From Marasmius tenuissimus (taxonomy: Eukaryota > Basidiomycota > Agaricomycetes > Agaricales > Marasmiaceae), in contig JAQOTA010000015.1 of NCBI GenBank assembly GCA_029532415.1, positions 682,001-746,000 on the forward strand: a DNA stretch of 64,000 bases. The letters are read 5' to 3'. Within the stretch, counting starts at the first letter, position 1, and the number at the start of each line of letters is the position of its first letter. Shown here piece by piece: positions 1 to 11,915 of the stretch. The position numbers and the translations under genes were made by a program. The notes beneath the pieces were generated by a model, which made no database searches, was not told where the DNA came from, and was given only the letters and a program-made list of their open reading frames with translations.

Positions 1-2
1 AC

Positions 3-693
3 TACAGTCGGTAATGCTCATTTGGGACGGTGAAATCTTGATTGGGGTTTTGAGAGACATCAACTGCCCCTTCCCCTTGTTTTTTCTATCTAGGAATGTA
101 TGTATACATTAGGTCAAGATATCTATCGACTCATATTGACCACCGAGGGGGGTAGTGAGCAAAGGATCTTCTTATCAGCTCGAAAATTCGTTATCAGCGC
201 GGAACCAGCATTTGGGACGTGACATCATCACGCTGATAATCTATGTTTTGAATGCGTAGCAACACGGTAGCAACACCGGGTATTACCAAACTCCGTCACA
301 TTCGGTGACTTCCATCACCGCCTTTCGCGAGTTTCGCGCCCTCGTCTTGTCCGGCTTCAACATTACTTCTCACTATTCCCAGCTATGCCCCCGTTAGGTA
401 TCGGAAAATCTTCTTATTATCATAAAAAATAAGCCTACCAATACCGAGAGTCTCCCGATGACATCTCCTTTCATGATCACCATATCAATATTTCACTTGT
501 GCCCAAAATCACCATCCTTTATTCTATATCTCAACGAATGGGGCCCCCCACCTCTTTATGTTGGCTCAGTATATGCAGACATAAGTCAAGAATGATTCCA
601 GAAAAAGTCCGACAAGAAAGAGTGGAGAATTGCACTATCAAGCCAATTTGTCCCAAATGATGATCGTATCCCAAATGGGCATTACCGACTGTA
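3..693. mobile_element. Tc1/mariner-like MITE with TA ends
   Basis: A 25-bp stretch at 3-27 matches the reverse complement of 669-693 at 24 of 25 bases. Both copies begin with TA followed by ACAG or CAGT-type sequence, as in Tc1/mariner elements, which duplicate a TA target. The core word catttgggac recurs at 19-28 and 209-218, and inverted at 650-659 and (one change) at 669-678, like subterminal transposase sites. A short hairpin arm pair lies near 190-198 and 230-238. No transposase reading frame is present, so the element is non-autonomous. The superfamily assignment is inference from the TA ends. Confidence 0.6.
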
Positions 694-1060
694 CTGTGTT
701 ATAGCAACCCAAAAGCTTATCGGACATTTGAATTCTGAGAAGAGGGTGCTCACTGCTTGGTAGCCTTGAGGTTCATTCGAATATTTCTAATTGGTCACAG
801 GTCACACGGTGGTCATACAAATTCATATATTCGTATGAAATGGTCACTGGTCACAGCCCTTACGAATTGAGTTAAATAGGTCAGTAATAGCTGTAGAGAC
901 TTGTGCCATCCTGCCCGTGTCGACAAAGAGAGAGGAAGAAATACTGTAATTTCAACAATAGGCTGGGGCCGAAGGGGACCATAGAGCCCACGTCACGGAG
1001 TATCTCGTCCACAATTTTTGGCACTTCCAAAAAATGCTCGCGCATCTGTCAAAGGTATGA
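694..1060. other. Intergenic stretch, no gene seen
   Basis: Between the MITE and the end of the NLR reading frame I see only short overlapping open frames with no recognisable domain. Near 795-860 the phrase ggtcacaggtcacacggtgg is followed by ggtcactggtcacagc, a local run of short ggtcac repeats. Confidence 0.4.
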
Positions 1061-1740
1061 CGGCAGTCAGCTCTTTCGATGTCGGCGGTATGGAGGTATG
1101 ATACCACAAACTGCGAAGAGTCCGTTGGGATTGCCATTTTGTATGAAAATAGGGAGTCGTAACGCCCACACACGATCCGTCGAGATGTATAACCACCGAA
1201 AGACACCCCGCTCTAGAACCTCGAGGAGCTTTTCTCGGCCAAAACCAGCTTTGGGGAAGCGGCTCTCTTGACCAAACTGTTGAGTGAAAGCATGGATCCA
1301 GAGGGACCGAGTATAAAATGACAGGTCATCCTGGATTTCGGGGTTGTTGTTGAAAACGTCAGAATGGACAATACCCACGCAGGACTTTGCCAGTTCAATG
1401 CTCCAGCGGCCTTTCACATCGATGTACCAGTCGCCGGCCCTTTCGGCGTCAGTCATGTAATCGTCAAAGGATTTTTGGTAAAAAACAAGCCACTCATCAG
1501 AAGAGTAAACCCCCTCAATGACACTTGCGAGCCGTCTGAGGATGGGGAGGATGTCACTGACCTCGTAACCCAAATGGTTTAGCAAGCCGCGAAGGATGGT
1601 TTTGTCGATGTAGGGCCCGATGTATGCCGAATCAGTGACTTTTCCTGAAGCCAAGATTAACCCAACAATAGCACAAATGAGGTCTTTAACATCCTTGTCG
1701 CCCTCTTCTTCAGCAATACTTTTCAGGACGGTTTGCAGCT

Positions 1741-2400
1741 AACAATGAAACCCTTGATGAGCTGGCATAACGCCTAGCGCAGAGGACTACAACATGGCTA
1801 CACTACTACTTACCAGAGAGGAGTTTAGAGAGATAGAGGCGAGACGTAGAAGCTCAAGCACACTGTAGATTCATGTAGAGAACTACGAGCTTATATACAT
1901 GTAGAGACAATAGAGTTACCATATAGGGACGACAATAGGAATTGTACATATGAGCATATAGAACAATGAATAATAGAACAATAGCGAATGCATTGTCCCG
2001 CATAATACAATGGCGGGAAATATGAACCGGGACTTCAGATATACTGGGATCTAATTATAGCCCACGGATTCAACAACCCTAGCATAATTTGCATGACCCC
2101 CACCTCCACTGATCTGTTTATAACCAAACGGGGACGCGTGGCCAACTCAATGGTAATCGCGTGGCGACTTCTGTGATTTACGATGGACTTACGATGCCCC
2201 AACGACATTCAACCACAACCATCGCGACCTAAAGGCTGCAAATTATCCTGAAGCTATAGGACAACATTGGCTCAGTACCCCTGGCCGCGAGAGGCATGTA
2301 TGGTGCGTAGGTACTTGTATTTTGGCCATGTGCAGTTGTTTGAAACTAAACAGATCAATGAAGGTGGGGGTCGTGCAAATTATGCTAGGGTTTCATTGTT
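1741..2400. mobile_element. 334-bp MITE carrying a nested LTR
   Basis: A 54-bp terminal inverted repeat is visible. The left arm is 1741-1754 continued at 2081-2120, and the right arm is 2347-2400, with three mismatches. The left arm is cut by the solo LTR at 1755-2075. Without the LTR and one duplicated accct, the element is 334 bp. The palindrome agct flanks both ends (1737-1740 and 2401-2404) and may be a 4-bp target duplication. There is no coding capacity. It sits inside the NLR coding region. Confidence 0.7.
1755..2075. repeat. Solo LTR, Copia-like
   Basis: A 321-bp block begins tgatgagc and ends ggattcaaca (TG...CA). It is flanked by a perfect 5-bp duplication accct at 1750-1754 and 2076-2080. 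Its last ten bases equal the end of the Copia LTR at 55428-55685, and the internal composition is similar, so it is probably a related Copia family. No internal region remains, consistent with LTR-LTR recombination. Confidence 0.8.
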
Positions 2401-4454
2401 AGCTGTGATAAAGACTGCTAAGCGTGCTAAGAGCGCTGTCGTCCGGTTTCATCTGCAAAGCTGATCTAAGGCAATGATGGGTTGGATGCCCCTCCAAGAA
2501 TTGAAATATGGTAACTGCCCATATGAATAAACCGCCAGAAAGTTCGGTGAGTTCCGATATCGTGTTCTCCTGCTGGCAAAGAATTTCGAAGTTGCTGTTA
2601 TTCCGGAAAAGTGGCTCGAACTTCATGGTAAAATAATGGCGTATGTTGTTCCTTGCCGAATTTGAAAGCATGTCAAGACGGATATGATGAATGTGATCCT
2701 GCCCTGCTCCAGTGAGTGCCGTGCGAATTGGCTCCAGGGGCCTACTCGCCAGGATAAACCAGAGAAACGGAAACAATTGGAAGGTTCCGGAATTCGAAAA
2801 AAGCTGCAGAAGCTGGCGAAACTCTTCACTACCACTCACTCCTTCCATGCATTCGTCCAAACCATCGATAAGCACAACGATCGGCCCCTCGGTCAGCAAT
2901 CTGGGCTTGTGCTGCTGTAAAGGCTGAATGATGAGCGACTGAAGCTGGTCAGATAGCTCGGTAAGATTGATAACGTGAGGTCGACGTTTGATGACTCCGA
3001 CGATGTCTTCACCAAGGCGCGGGTCGAATTTGGCGAGCTGGTACGTGAGCGCTTTCATGAACTCTGATGGGGAGCGAAAGTCGAATCGGTCAAAGTGAAT
3101 GAATGCTGCCAGGCAACTGCTGCAGCCCATTTGTATAAGGCAATCGCTTAGAGATCCCATGATGGCGCTTTTGCCGGTGCCAGCGAGCCCGGAGAGCCAC
3201 AGGAGTGGTTCGTTGCCTCCAAAATCCCTCTTGAAGATCTCAGTCAACGTAGACACTCGGGTTCCGGGGAGACAATGATAGCGAGGTTTCAATATCGTCA
3301 TTTTCAGAGCTTGTAGCTTGACTTCCTGGCCTGAATACCTCAATGAGTAATGAAGTGCCAAGCTAGTAACAGATCTTTGACTTACCCACATCCTCTATCA
3401 ATTCATGAAGAGCCACGACCAGGTCTTTAACCTGCAGGGTCGTAGATGTGTTGACACGAAGTTGCTCATCGCTGAATCGCCTTTTGAGGTGTTGCAGAGA
3501 TTCCTCAAGCATATGTTCTACACGGGCCTTCTTGAAAACTGCCGAAAAGTAGACCAAAGGGACAACATCATGTACTAGGATAGTTTTCAGAGTCGTAGTT
3601 CGAGATGAATAGAAAACAATTGATCGACTGTTCTATCATTGCATCGAAAAGGACCTGGTAGTTGTGCAACGGATCCTCCTTCACGGTTGTGCAACCATAT
3701 AATTCATTCATCGTGTCGACGAGATCCAGGACTTTCCCATCCATATCAAGCTTGTCCTTCAACATCTGATTCGCAGCAATCAATCTGGATGAGTTCGGCC
3801 GGAATAGTACGTGAATATAACTGCACCTGTTACGGAGTCTTCATTAGGATCACCGCTATTTGAGCTGCTAGATGCCCCTATAAGGGGTCGGAGGGCAGAT
3901 AATGAGCTCACAGCAGGGGAATTGTGGATGTGGACGTACTTCTGCTAGTACCCCCAAAACTGAGATAATTGTTTCTGAGTTATCCGCGACCCGTTGCTGC
4001 CACCGGGATGCTGCATGTATGTCGGTTATAAGTGGGGCCCCGACTGAGGAGGGTTCGATTTCAAAAATGAGAACCAGTTCCTTGATGTTCATACCATCAC
4101 CACTGGAGACATAGATGGTTTTCTTGAGCTCTAGTAACCCGGTATTCGTCATATTAGCCTGAGGATCGTCGGGTGGTACCCTGCTCACCTTTCCGATCCG
4201 CTCTCTGGGTAGAGGAGTCTGATGCTTGCTCTACGTCCTCGATAGTCAGTGTCCTGGTTGTGACTATCTTTTTGCATATCTGGCATCTCCTCTGAAGTTC
4301 GATAAATATGACTTCCATGGCCGAGCTCCGAAGCCTGTGTATGGGGGAAGAAGACAAGGGGTTATGAGATTCGATAAATCGCCAAGAATTCTGAAAGAAC
4401 ACACAGAGGGATAGCCAGATTCAACTTCCAGCACTTGGAAGACGAGTCCCATCC

Positions 4455-5740
4455 AGACTTCTTGAGCTTTGTCTTCCCTTCTTGACCAGACTTAATGACT
4501 ACATAAAACTTTTCAGGAGCGTTTTTGAGCACACCATCATCCTTTTCGGCTGTGTATATTCTAAGTTAGTAGCTGGACGTTTCATGAAGACAAAGAGCGG
4601 TGGCATGAAGGAGACGTACAACGGACTGAGATCATCCATGCCTCAATTGGCGCAGACACGTTGTTTTTAGCTTGATTCTGAACCACTTCAGTGCTAGCAA
4701 TAAGATTAGAAGGTGACAAACCGCAAGGCAAGAAAAGAGCTTCACTTTTGACCGTGACTCCCGAGTCCAGAGCTACTCATCATGTTTGAGGGCGTATAAA
4801 GGTATGTTGTACGACGAGGGCTTATCAATGAAGGGCGGGAAAGGTGTGTGAGAAGGGACTTTGTTATGTCAGAAGCAGTCTTGTCAAACACAGGTGCGCT
4901 CACCTGCCCAGCGCTCTGGCAGCCTGCTTTCTCATGGATCCCTGGGAAAGTCATCATTACGAAGTTGATCAGGGATTGCATCCGGTTTGTGGTAGCCAAG
5001 GAGCCAACTTAGGCTGTGAACCCAATCTCTGGGTGCTGAATCCTGATTGACATTGCTGGTAGTAGCACTATATTTTTGATACGTTGCAGTGGGTAAGCAA
5101 AAGAAGCGACGTGCACTGCAGAGGTTGCAAGGGCCTTGGAGGTAGTGGGTGTTGATACTGTGGAATGGGGATTCCAGTGGAAGTGGCAGTGGGCGCCTAT
5201 GGGACCTATGGGCGATGTTTTTTCCCATTCGGTGTAATTGCATGCCCTGCCTTACATAAGTCACTACCTCCAGCGTATAGTGTACCACATTGGACAAAAA
5301 CATACTTTTTGCGATCCTCCCAGGTAAATTTGGCAAGATTCATTAAAATCTGTGTGGATATTACTGGGCCAGATAGATCCTGCTAGATCTCCCCAGATGG
5401 ACATCCGTTAATGAAACAGTCCGACCAGTTCTGGCCAGAGGTAGTTGGTTCTTGTCAGACTGGCGAACCTGGTGGTCCGGCTGTGGCACTGAATCTGATT
5501 GGATTCCCTCGGAGTCACTGGTTTTATGTTGCATCCACCGTTTGTAAATGTATAGAACTTTCACACACCTGTGTTTGACTGGATTGTACTGGGTTCTTCT
5601 GGGACTCTTTTCTATGGCATGATTTGTCATCAGGGCCACAATATGAACGGATGGGTTCATGTGGACATTGGGCATTGGACAAATACACCACAACAGGTTT
5701 TTCGTCCGTTTGTTTCTGCCCACTCTCGCCCCACAACCCA
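4455..5740. other. Intergenic stretch, nothing assigned
   Basis: Only short overlapping open frames lie here, the longest 134 aa at 4932-5336 on the minus strand, and none carries a motif I recognise. It separates the N-terminal end of the NLR remnant from the first recognised exon of the HECT-like gene. Confidence 0.35.
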
Positions 5741-8700
5741 GTCAAATCCAGTGCCTGTTATGGATGCATTTGAGCGCCTCCTTGGAAGTCTCCATACTGA
5801 CGAGGACCGCGAGTTACTCCGACAGGTTCCGTATGCCGTTCTTATTCGGTTCAGGGAAGAGGTCTTTCCTGTGGGTTGACTTTCTGTTACCTGTTCATTG
5901 TTAAATATCTGATTGCTCTCGTAACCTCTCGTAACCAACCAAGGGAGGCCCTCCTGTCAATCGGAGCGACCACGGACTTGATTGGCTGCAACCCGAACAT
6001 CTGCCATTGCTGTGGGCTTTTCTGAGATTCACAAACCAGCCCAATGATAGTTCTCATGGCCCCATACCATTCCTTCCAGCTTATCCACCAGCTGTTGTGC
6101 CCATCAGTGGTTCTTTTGCGATACCCCCGACGGTCGGCAGCAATGCCAATGCTCGGCATGTGAGTAGCTATGAACATGCTCGGGCCAGCACTAGCGCCCC
6201 CTCCCAATTGCTCAGCATGACAATGGCGGCATCTAACCTGCGTGCGAGTAATCGCACCCACACTTTGGCGCCAGCTACACCTGGTTTGGCTTCTGGGGAA
6301 CGCCAGGTCACATTCCTTATTTGGCCTTTGCTGGTATGTTATTCTACCTTCGCATCCAGTCTGAGTTTGCATCACTGTCTTTGCTTGGGGCTTACACATC
6401 TCTCCACTTAGGTTGTCGCTGCGGGTGATCGAACTCTGCCTGAAGCCTTTGGCAGCCACACTCATAGGTGGGCCAAACATCATTTGGCCACTGTCATCGA
6501 GCGCTTGAAAACTGTAAACCTATGTGTTCGCATCTACGTTTCAGCCCAGGGGCATATACCTGTAGCGGCCGTTACTGCCACACTGAATAGCTTTCTTGCT
6601 GCCCATGGATGTGCATTTCCATCTCGTCCTGGAGTTATTGGGACTGGGGGTGCAGATGCGCTATATGAGCAGAACTGGCAGGTTGTGGAGATTGGTGCAC
6701 CTGCTGGCCGAGGAGGTTTCTATGTGCTGACTCCTTCCCTCTCAATCCATGACAACACATTCACCTGGGAGGACATCAGGAGGCTAGCACCCAATTGTGG
6801 GGCTGGTAATCCAGAGCCTTATACAGCAGGTGTTGCTCCTGAAGACCGGCCTCTCCTTCTTGTTATAGGTATCCTTCCCCCGCGCTCTTTGTTGGGCTCT
6901 GTTATTCATGGGCTTTATTTTCACAGCACCTAGGTATGGGCACATTCAGGGCCCCCTTCCTGCAGACTCAGCCTATGTGGACAATGTATCCCCCAGGCTT
7001 TGTTCGCTACCACACATGTGTCTTCCATGGTGATTGTTCCAGTGCCTAGACCTACCTCTTCAAACACCCACAACTAAAGTGGTTAATGGCAATGCTCACA
7101 AATGCTTGGACGAACCTTGGTGCCCTAGCCCTGATGGCTTCTCAGATGGCAATTCAGTCAGGAATATGCCCCCCATGGATTCGGGTTTAACAGATGAACC
7201 TATCAGCCCAGGCAATTTGGTGACATCAAGCATTCAGATGGTAGTTTCTCTTTCAGCTTTCTTCCCCCATGAACCATAGTGACACCTCTTGACTTTGACA
7301 GCATGTCCTGCAGAGCTCAACAGCCAGTTCCACTTTGGTCCCCAGTTCCGCTGATGGCCTTCCAGTGGGTGCTTCTACTTCCTCGTCATCTGGAGGGTGG
7401 TTGACATAGTTTCCTATCTGCTCAGGCTTCTCTGGACATGTTTGTCCCTGACAATCCTTCTCAGTCTGTTTGGGTAGGGTGTTCCTTGCTATATCTTGTC
7501 AGTTATTAACTTCCGACTTCTTCAAGGATGTGGACCGTTTGCACAGAGGGGTTGTAGTCCCTCATACCCTCACATCTTTGTCTCCTTCTAGTTTGAACCT
7601 GACTGGTGTTCCAATGGCTTCTGGTCGGACTCCCTCTGGTGCTCTAGTCTCATCCACAGCTCGTGATCCATTGTTCCCATCTTTGCAGCAGGCAGGTGTT
7701 CCAGAGGTGCATGATTCCCCGCTGTTTCCTCTGAGTTTGGGGGGGCCACTGCTGCCAGCTCGCAGTGGTTTACACTCTGGAGGCCCATCTTCAAGACCAT
7801 ATGGTTCTCATATTTTAGGTCAAACTCACGAGGCATCTCCCCCTGTTTCATCACCGCTCCTATCACAGCACACCCTACCAAATATCCCCTCTGAATCCTC
7901 AGACTTCGCCTCTATTGTAGATCAATTGGTCATGGAACCATTTGATAGGACTTTGCTGCCTCATGATGGCTGTATCCAAACTTGGCAGAATAAGGTTGTG
8001 GGGTGTTTACGACCTCTTCCCCGATCATCTGCTCAATTGTGGATGCCAAGTCCACGCTATGTGATTGCTTATATGCACAGTGCAGTCTACTACCTCATTA
8101 AACACCCAAACAGCTCCCTGCCTAGCTTCAGTGACTTTGTGTTTGTTCCAAACTTTGTTCTAACTGCGGGGGAGCAAGGTCTAGCACAACACATCACTGC
8201 CTCAATGCCTGATGGCTTGATATCTCTCTTTGGCCCTGATGTTGCGATAAACGTGTATGTGATGGACAATAGATCTTCTTTTTGCTATGGTTGTGCTAAC
8301 CTCAGGTTGCAGGAGGGGCACTCCTGGGCAGGGACCAACAAAGGATATATGGACTGCATTGCTTGAGGATCTGCACCATCATCCCTTATGGGCTAGTCCT
8401 GCCGACGACTCCCCTTTCATTGTACCACGTCTCTATGACTATGTGAGTGCCCAGGAGACAGACCCTGATCATGACCGAGACAGTATCTTCCGTGCTCATG
8501 GCATCATGATTGCTGCCTATATGTTTCAATTTGGAGTTGCCCCCTTACCAATCTCTCCCTGGATAATGTTATATCTTGTGATGGGGCCTGTCATTGCTTA
8601 CCCAAACGTCATACCTCTCTCCCTCCTGGCTGAGTTGGATCCCTGGGGATGGGCAACATATCAGTATTTTCATGCATTGCGGGCTGGAATGGCTCTGCCC

Positions 8701-9204
8701 AGTAGCCAACACCACGTTGGGATTCAATTTCTGATCGATATGCTTGGCCGCAATGTGAGTACTGTCTTGTCCTTGCTCGGATTCTCACACCTTATGCCTT
8801 GGTCTAACATACCTTTTCTCCTGGGTGTAGCCGGGGAGTTTTGAAGGCAATGTGCTTAGGCCTGATAGATATGTTGCCTTCCATTGCGAGGCATTCAGCT
8901 GCACCTTCATTTGGACGCAGATCCGACAGACTCTCTTCGATGGCCATCGGGATCTTGAATCCCTGAGGGCAGGCTTCTGTGTGGTGCTCAACCCCACCGC
9001 CGAGCCATTGTTGCACAAGACCTTCGATACGGTATGTTATCCTTCAGTTTTGTCTGTGTGCTCTGCTGAACTCTCTCAGACCTTTTCTGGTGTTGAAGGG
9101 CTCGATCCCCTATATCTGGTCGCGTACCTTTATCTCCAGTTTCCGCCAAACCCCGCTGAGCTGCTGAATCATTTCACGTTTGTGGTCGATGGTGGGCCTG
9201 AATC

Positions 9205-9713
9205 TGTCACAAACTGCCACTATTCTTTTGTCCTGTCCACCCCGGTGCTGGCCCTACTTCCCCGGATCTTGCCATTTACCATCACCAGAGTCATTCCAAT
9301 CAATTCTCCCATCGACATAGCATTGGCACCTGTCATCCTCATTTACTTATTGAGCCATATCAGTTATTTTGGTCTTTCATCATGGAACAATCATCTTTTG
9401 ATCTCTTTCTCATACCTTACCATTGGTTACAACTATACATGTTTGGTTTGACTTCCCTGCTTTTCTCTCATGGATACTTTTGACAGTTCTCATCATTTCA
9501 TTCATTCCTTGTGATGCATATTCTCATATATACTCATGGTCTCTGTAGGTAGTTTCCCAGCTTGTCCACTTTGTCTCCCCACCGCTTGTAGCACTTGTGC
9601 TGGGTTGAGCTTTTGGCTGCTCAATCTACTCTTTTACTTTTCTATCAACTAGTCTTATCTCTGAGTGAGTTCAGGTGGCTTGAGAGGTTTCTTCAGAGAG
9701 GCCATTTGTGACA
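9205..9713 (+). repeat. 5' LTR of the Gypsy chromovirus
   Basis: It starts tgtcacaaac and ends ggccatttgtgaca, with short inverted ends tgtcac/gtgaca. A possible primer binding site beginning TGGACAAGC lies two bases inside, at 9716; the matching tRNA was not identified. Confidence 0.95.
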
Positions 9714-9714
9714 C

Positions 9715-10550
9715 TTGGACAAGCTCCTTTTACTCTCACCCCACCTTGGTGGCACACTGGCACATATCGACGCATACCCCTACCCAGGGATTGCCCCATC
9801 CTTTAGCAGAACCTTAAACCGTGAAGAACTTGGTCACAGAATACTCTGGAGTCCTGAGAGATATAACAATTGCTGGGTTAATACACACCGTGCAGTGTGG
9901 ACCTCAGGTGAAGACTCCACTTTCCACAATCAGTACCTACTAGTGAGGGTCTTTGAATTCACAGATCCCTCTATCACCATTATCATATACCAAGGCCCCC
10001 TTTGCATTACTCAACTCTTTGACACCCCTTTACCCACTCTTGCACAACGTATTCCTGCTATTATCCCTGAAAGAGAATTCACCTTTGTTTCCAACTTATT
10101 TTTCACACTTTCTGGTCGTCTTCTATATCCTGATCTCCAAGCTCGTGCTCTTTCCTTCATCCTCATCGAATAATCTCATTGCCCAACATTGCTTCACCCT
10201 CCCGGCAACGAGGACCTCGAGAAACTGCAAGAGCACCTAGCCCAGAACCAAGACCAGAACCTCAGTATCCCCGCCCTTTTCCTTTACCACATCGAATTGA
10301 ACCCAGAGACGGAGAGAGACTTTTTGCAGTACTTGCCAATGTCCGGCAAGAAGTTGACTGGCTAGATCAGCCTACCTCAAACGGACAACACGGCTGGTAT
10401 ATTGTTGGAGAAACACAAGTAGAGAACCATTGGTTGACAGCTGCTGAGGAGAGAGAGTTACATGTCTTCATTTCTCCAGAGCAAACCCGTATGTCACCAA
10501 CTATCAAAGAAGAACATATTAGTCCTGTTCCCCTTAGACCAATTCCTTGA
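9715..10550 (+). other. Gypsy leader with two short ORFs
   Basis: Two open frames, 9715-10173 (152 aa) and 10179-10550 (123 aa), lie between the 5' LTR and gag. The first opens with a TTG in the primer-site region, so it is probably just open sequence. The second starts with ATG (MPNIASPSRQRG) and is rich in Pro, Arg and Glu, resembling the disordered N-terminal leader of some fungal Gag proteins. I recognise no domain. It could be an extra small protein or part of Gag. Confidence 0.3.
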
Positions 10551-10580
10551 CCAAAATCCGAGTCCTCACCATCAACCAAC

Positions 10581-11915
10581 ATGTCAGAACACAAAACATC
10601 TCCCAATCAACCAGCTACTACCAATCCCACCCACAATCGTCCATCATCCCGACCAGAATCATCAATCAACCTGGGAGCAGGGTCGCATAAGGCTGCCCAT
10701 ACCTCCTTTCCCAGTGAGAGAGGTGTCAAGCCTGAGAATTGGGAAGGGGACCGTGTCAAGACCAACAGATTTGTCAATAAATTCAGAAACTACCTTGCAC
10801 TGAATGAAGACAGGTACCCCACTGTAGTGGACCAACAAGCACTTTTCCTCTCATTACTAGGTGGGGATATTGGTGCAGCATGGGCAGATAGGTGTATGGA
10901 GGAGATATATGGATGGGGTAGTGATGATGAAGGAAGTGATTGGGGTAGCAGTGACAGTGACCACCAGGACAATAATGTGGATCCTGCAGGCCAACAAACT
11001 GGAGTTGCAAACTCTACAGCATCCTCTAGGAAGTCTGTTAAGTGGCCAACCCTTGATTCTCTCTTGAAACAATTCAAGAAGGACTTTGCTTGACTTAATC
11101 CCAAAGGCAAGGCTCAGACCGCTATTGAGACCATCACCATGACTGGGGACCTGGCTGACATCGACAAGTACATTTCTGAATTTGAACAACATGCAGCTGT
11201 CTCTAAGCTGGGGGAGGAGGCACTTTTGCTCTTCTTCAAGCGTGGACTTCATCCCAAGCTAGTTGATCGGGTGTCTGGGACATACCCAAGGCCAAAGGGA
11301 TTAGAGGGTTATAAGAAGCGAGCTGTAGAGTTGCAGAATGAGTATTTGAGTCGCAGGGCAGAAGCAGCACGCTGGAAGAACACTTGGCTGGGGAACTATG
11401 TCACCCGTTCCCAAACAACTACTACATCTACCACCATGGGTAGAGCTGCTGCAGATGCTGGAGCATCAAAGGAAGTCAATGCCTTTAAGGCTCCAGGTGC
11501 ATCCTCGCCCCTTATTCCTCTGAAAAAGCTGACTCCTGAGGAACGACAGTGGTGTGTTGATAAAGGACTTTGCTTCAGATGTCGGCAACCAGGTCATCAA
11601 GTATATGAATGTCCTACATTTCCACCAACCAACCAGCGATCAGGACAATTCATTCCTATTCAGCGTCCCACAGGCACTAATATCCATGCCACTACTCCCG
11701 GATCTTTTTCATCCTCTGTTCCATCATCTTCCACTGTACCACCATCTTTCTCTTCTACCCCTATGAACAATCTCGCTACCACTTCCCCTTTCTCTACCCC
11801 TGACTATATGAAAGAAATCACCGAGACATTCAACAATATTCAGAAGCTGGACCCAGAAACCAAGGCTGCCGCTGCTGCACATTGGAGGGGCCTTGGCGAC
11901 AAGAAGGATTTTTGA
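10581..11915 (+). pseudogene. gag: Gypsy gag with internal TGA
   Basis: This is the capsid/nucleocapsid protein of the chromovirus. The capsid-like region runs from ENWEGDRVKTNRF to the segment around KRGLHPKLVDRV. A CCHC zinc knuckle, CFRCRQPGHQVYEC, follows near 11570-11611, with a Ser/Thr/Pro-rich tail. A single in-frame TGA at 11091-11093 (after DFA) splits the frame, and the same frame resumes at once. An acidic insert with repeated Asp, Ser and Gly sits just before it. The end overlaps pol by 34 nt in the -1 frame, the usual arrangement for programmed frameshifting in Gypsy elements. Confidence 0.85.

Larger units (their letters stand above)
1067..4402 (-). pseudogene. Fungal NLR with NACHT domain, transposon-split
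   Basis: This is a remnant of a fungal NOD-like receptor, a STAND NTPase family linked to self/non-self recognition. On the minus strand an N-terminal region (4402-3868) is followed by a helical linker (3783-3363) typical of basidiomycete NLRs. The NACHT domain (3391-2399) has Walker A GLAGTGKS and Walker B IVVLIDGLDEC. A C-terminal NACHT-associated segment (1654-1067) contains SFDDYM and DWYIDVKGRW, matching the usual xSFxDF and WxID landmarks. No ankyrin, WD40 or TPR repeats follow, so the sensor part is missing or never existed. A MITE with a nested solo LTR separates the two halves at 1741-2400. The frames on either side do not join exactly, so further damage is likely. Several introns appear to separate the N-terminal pieces; exact exon edges are uncertain. 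Confidence 0.75.

Noticed and set aside
903..1582. Plus-strand ORFs of 72-122 aa opposite the NLR C-terminus
   Set aside because: They are antisense shadows of the recognisable minus-strand NACHT-associated segment and have no domain.
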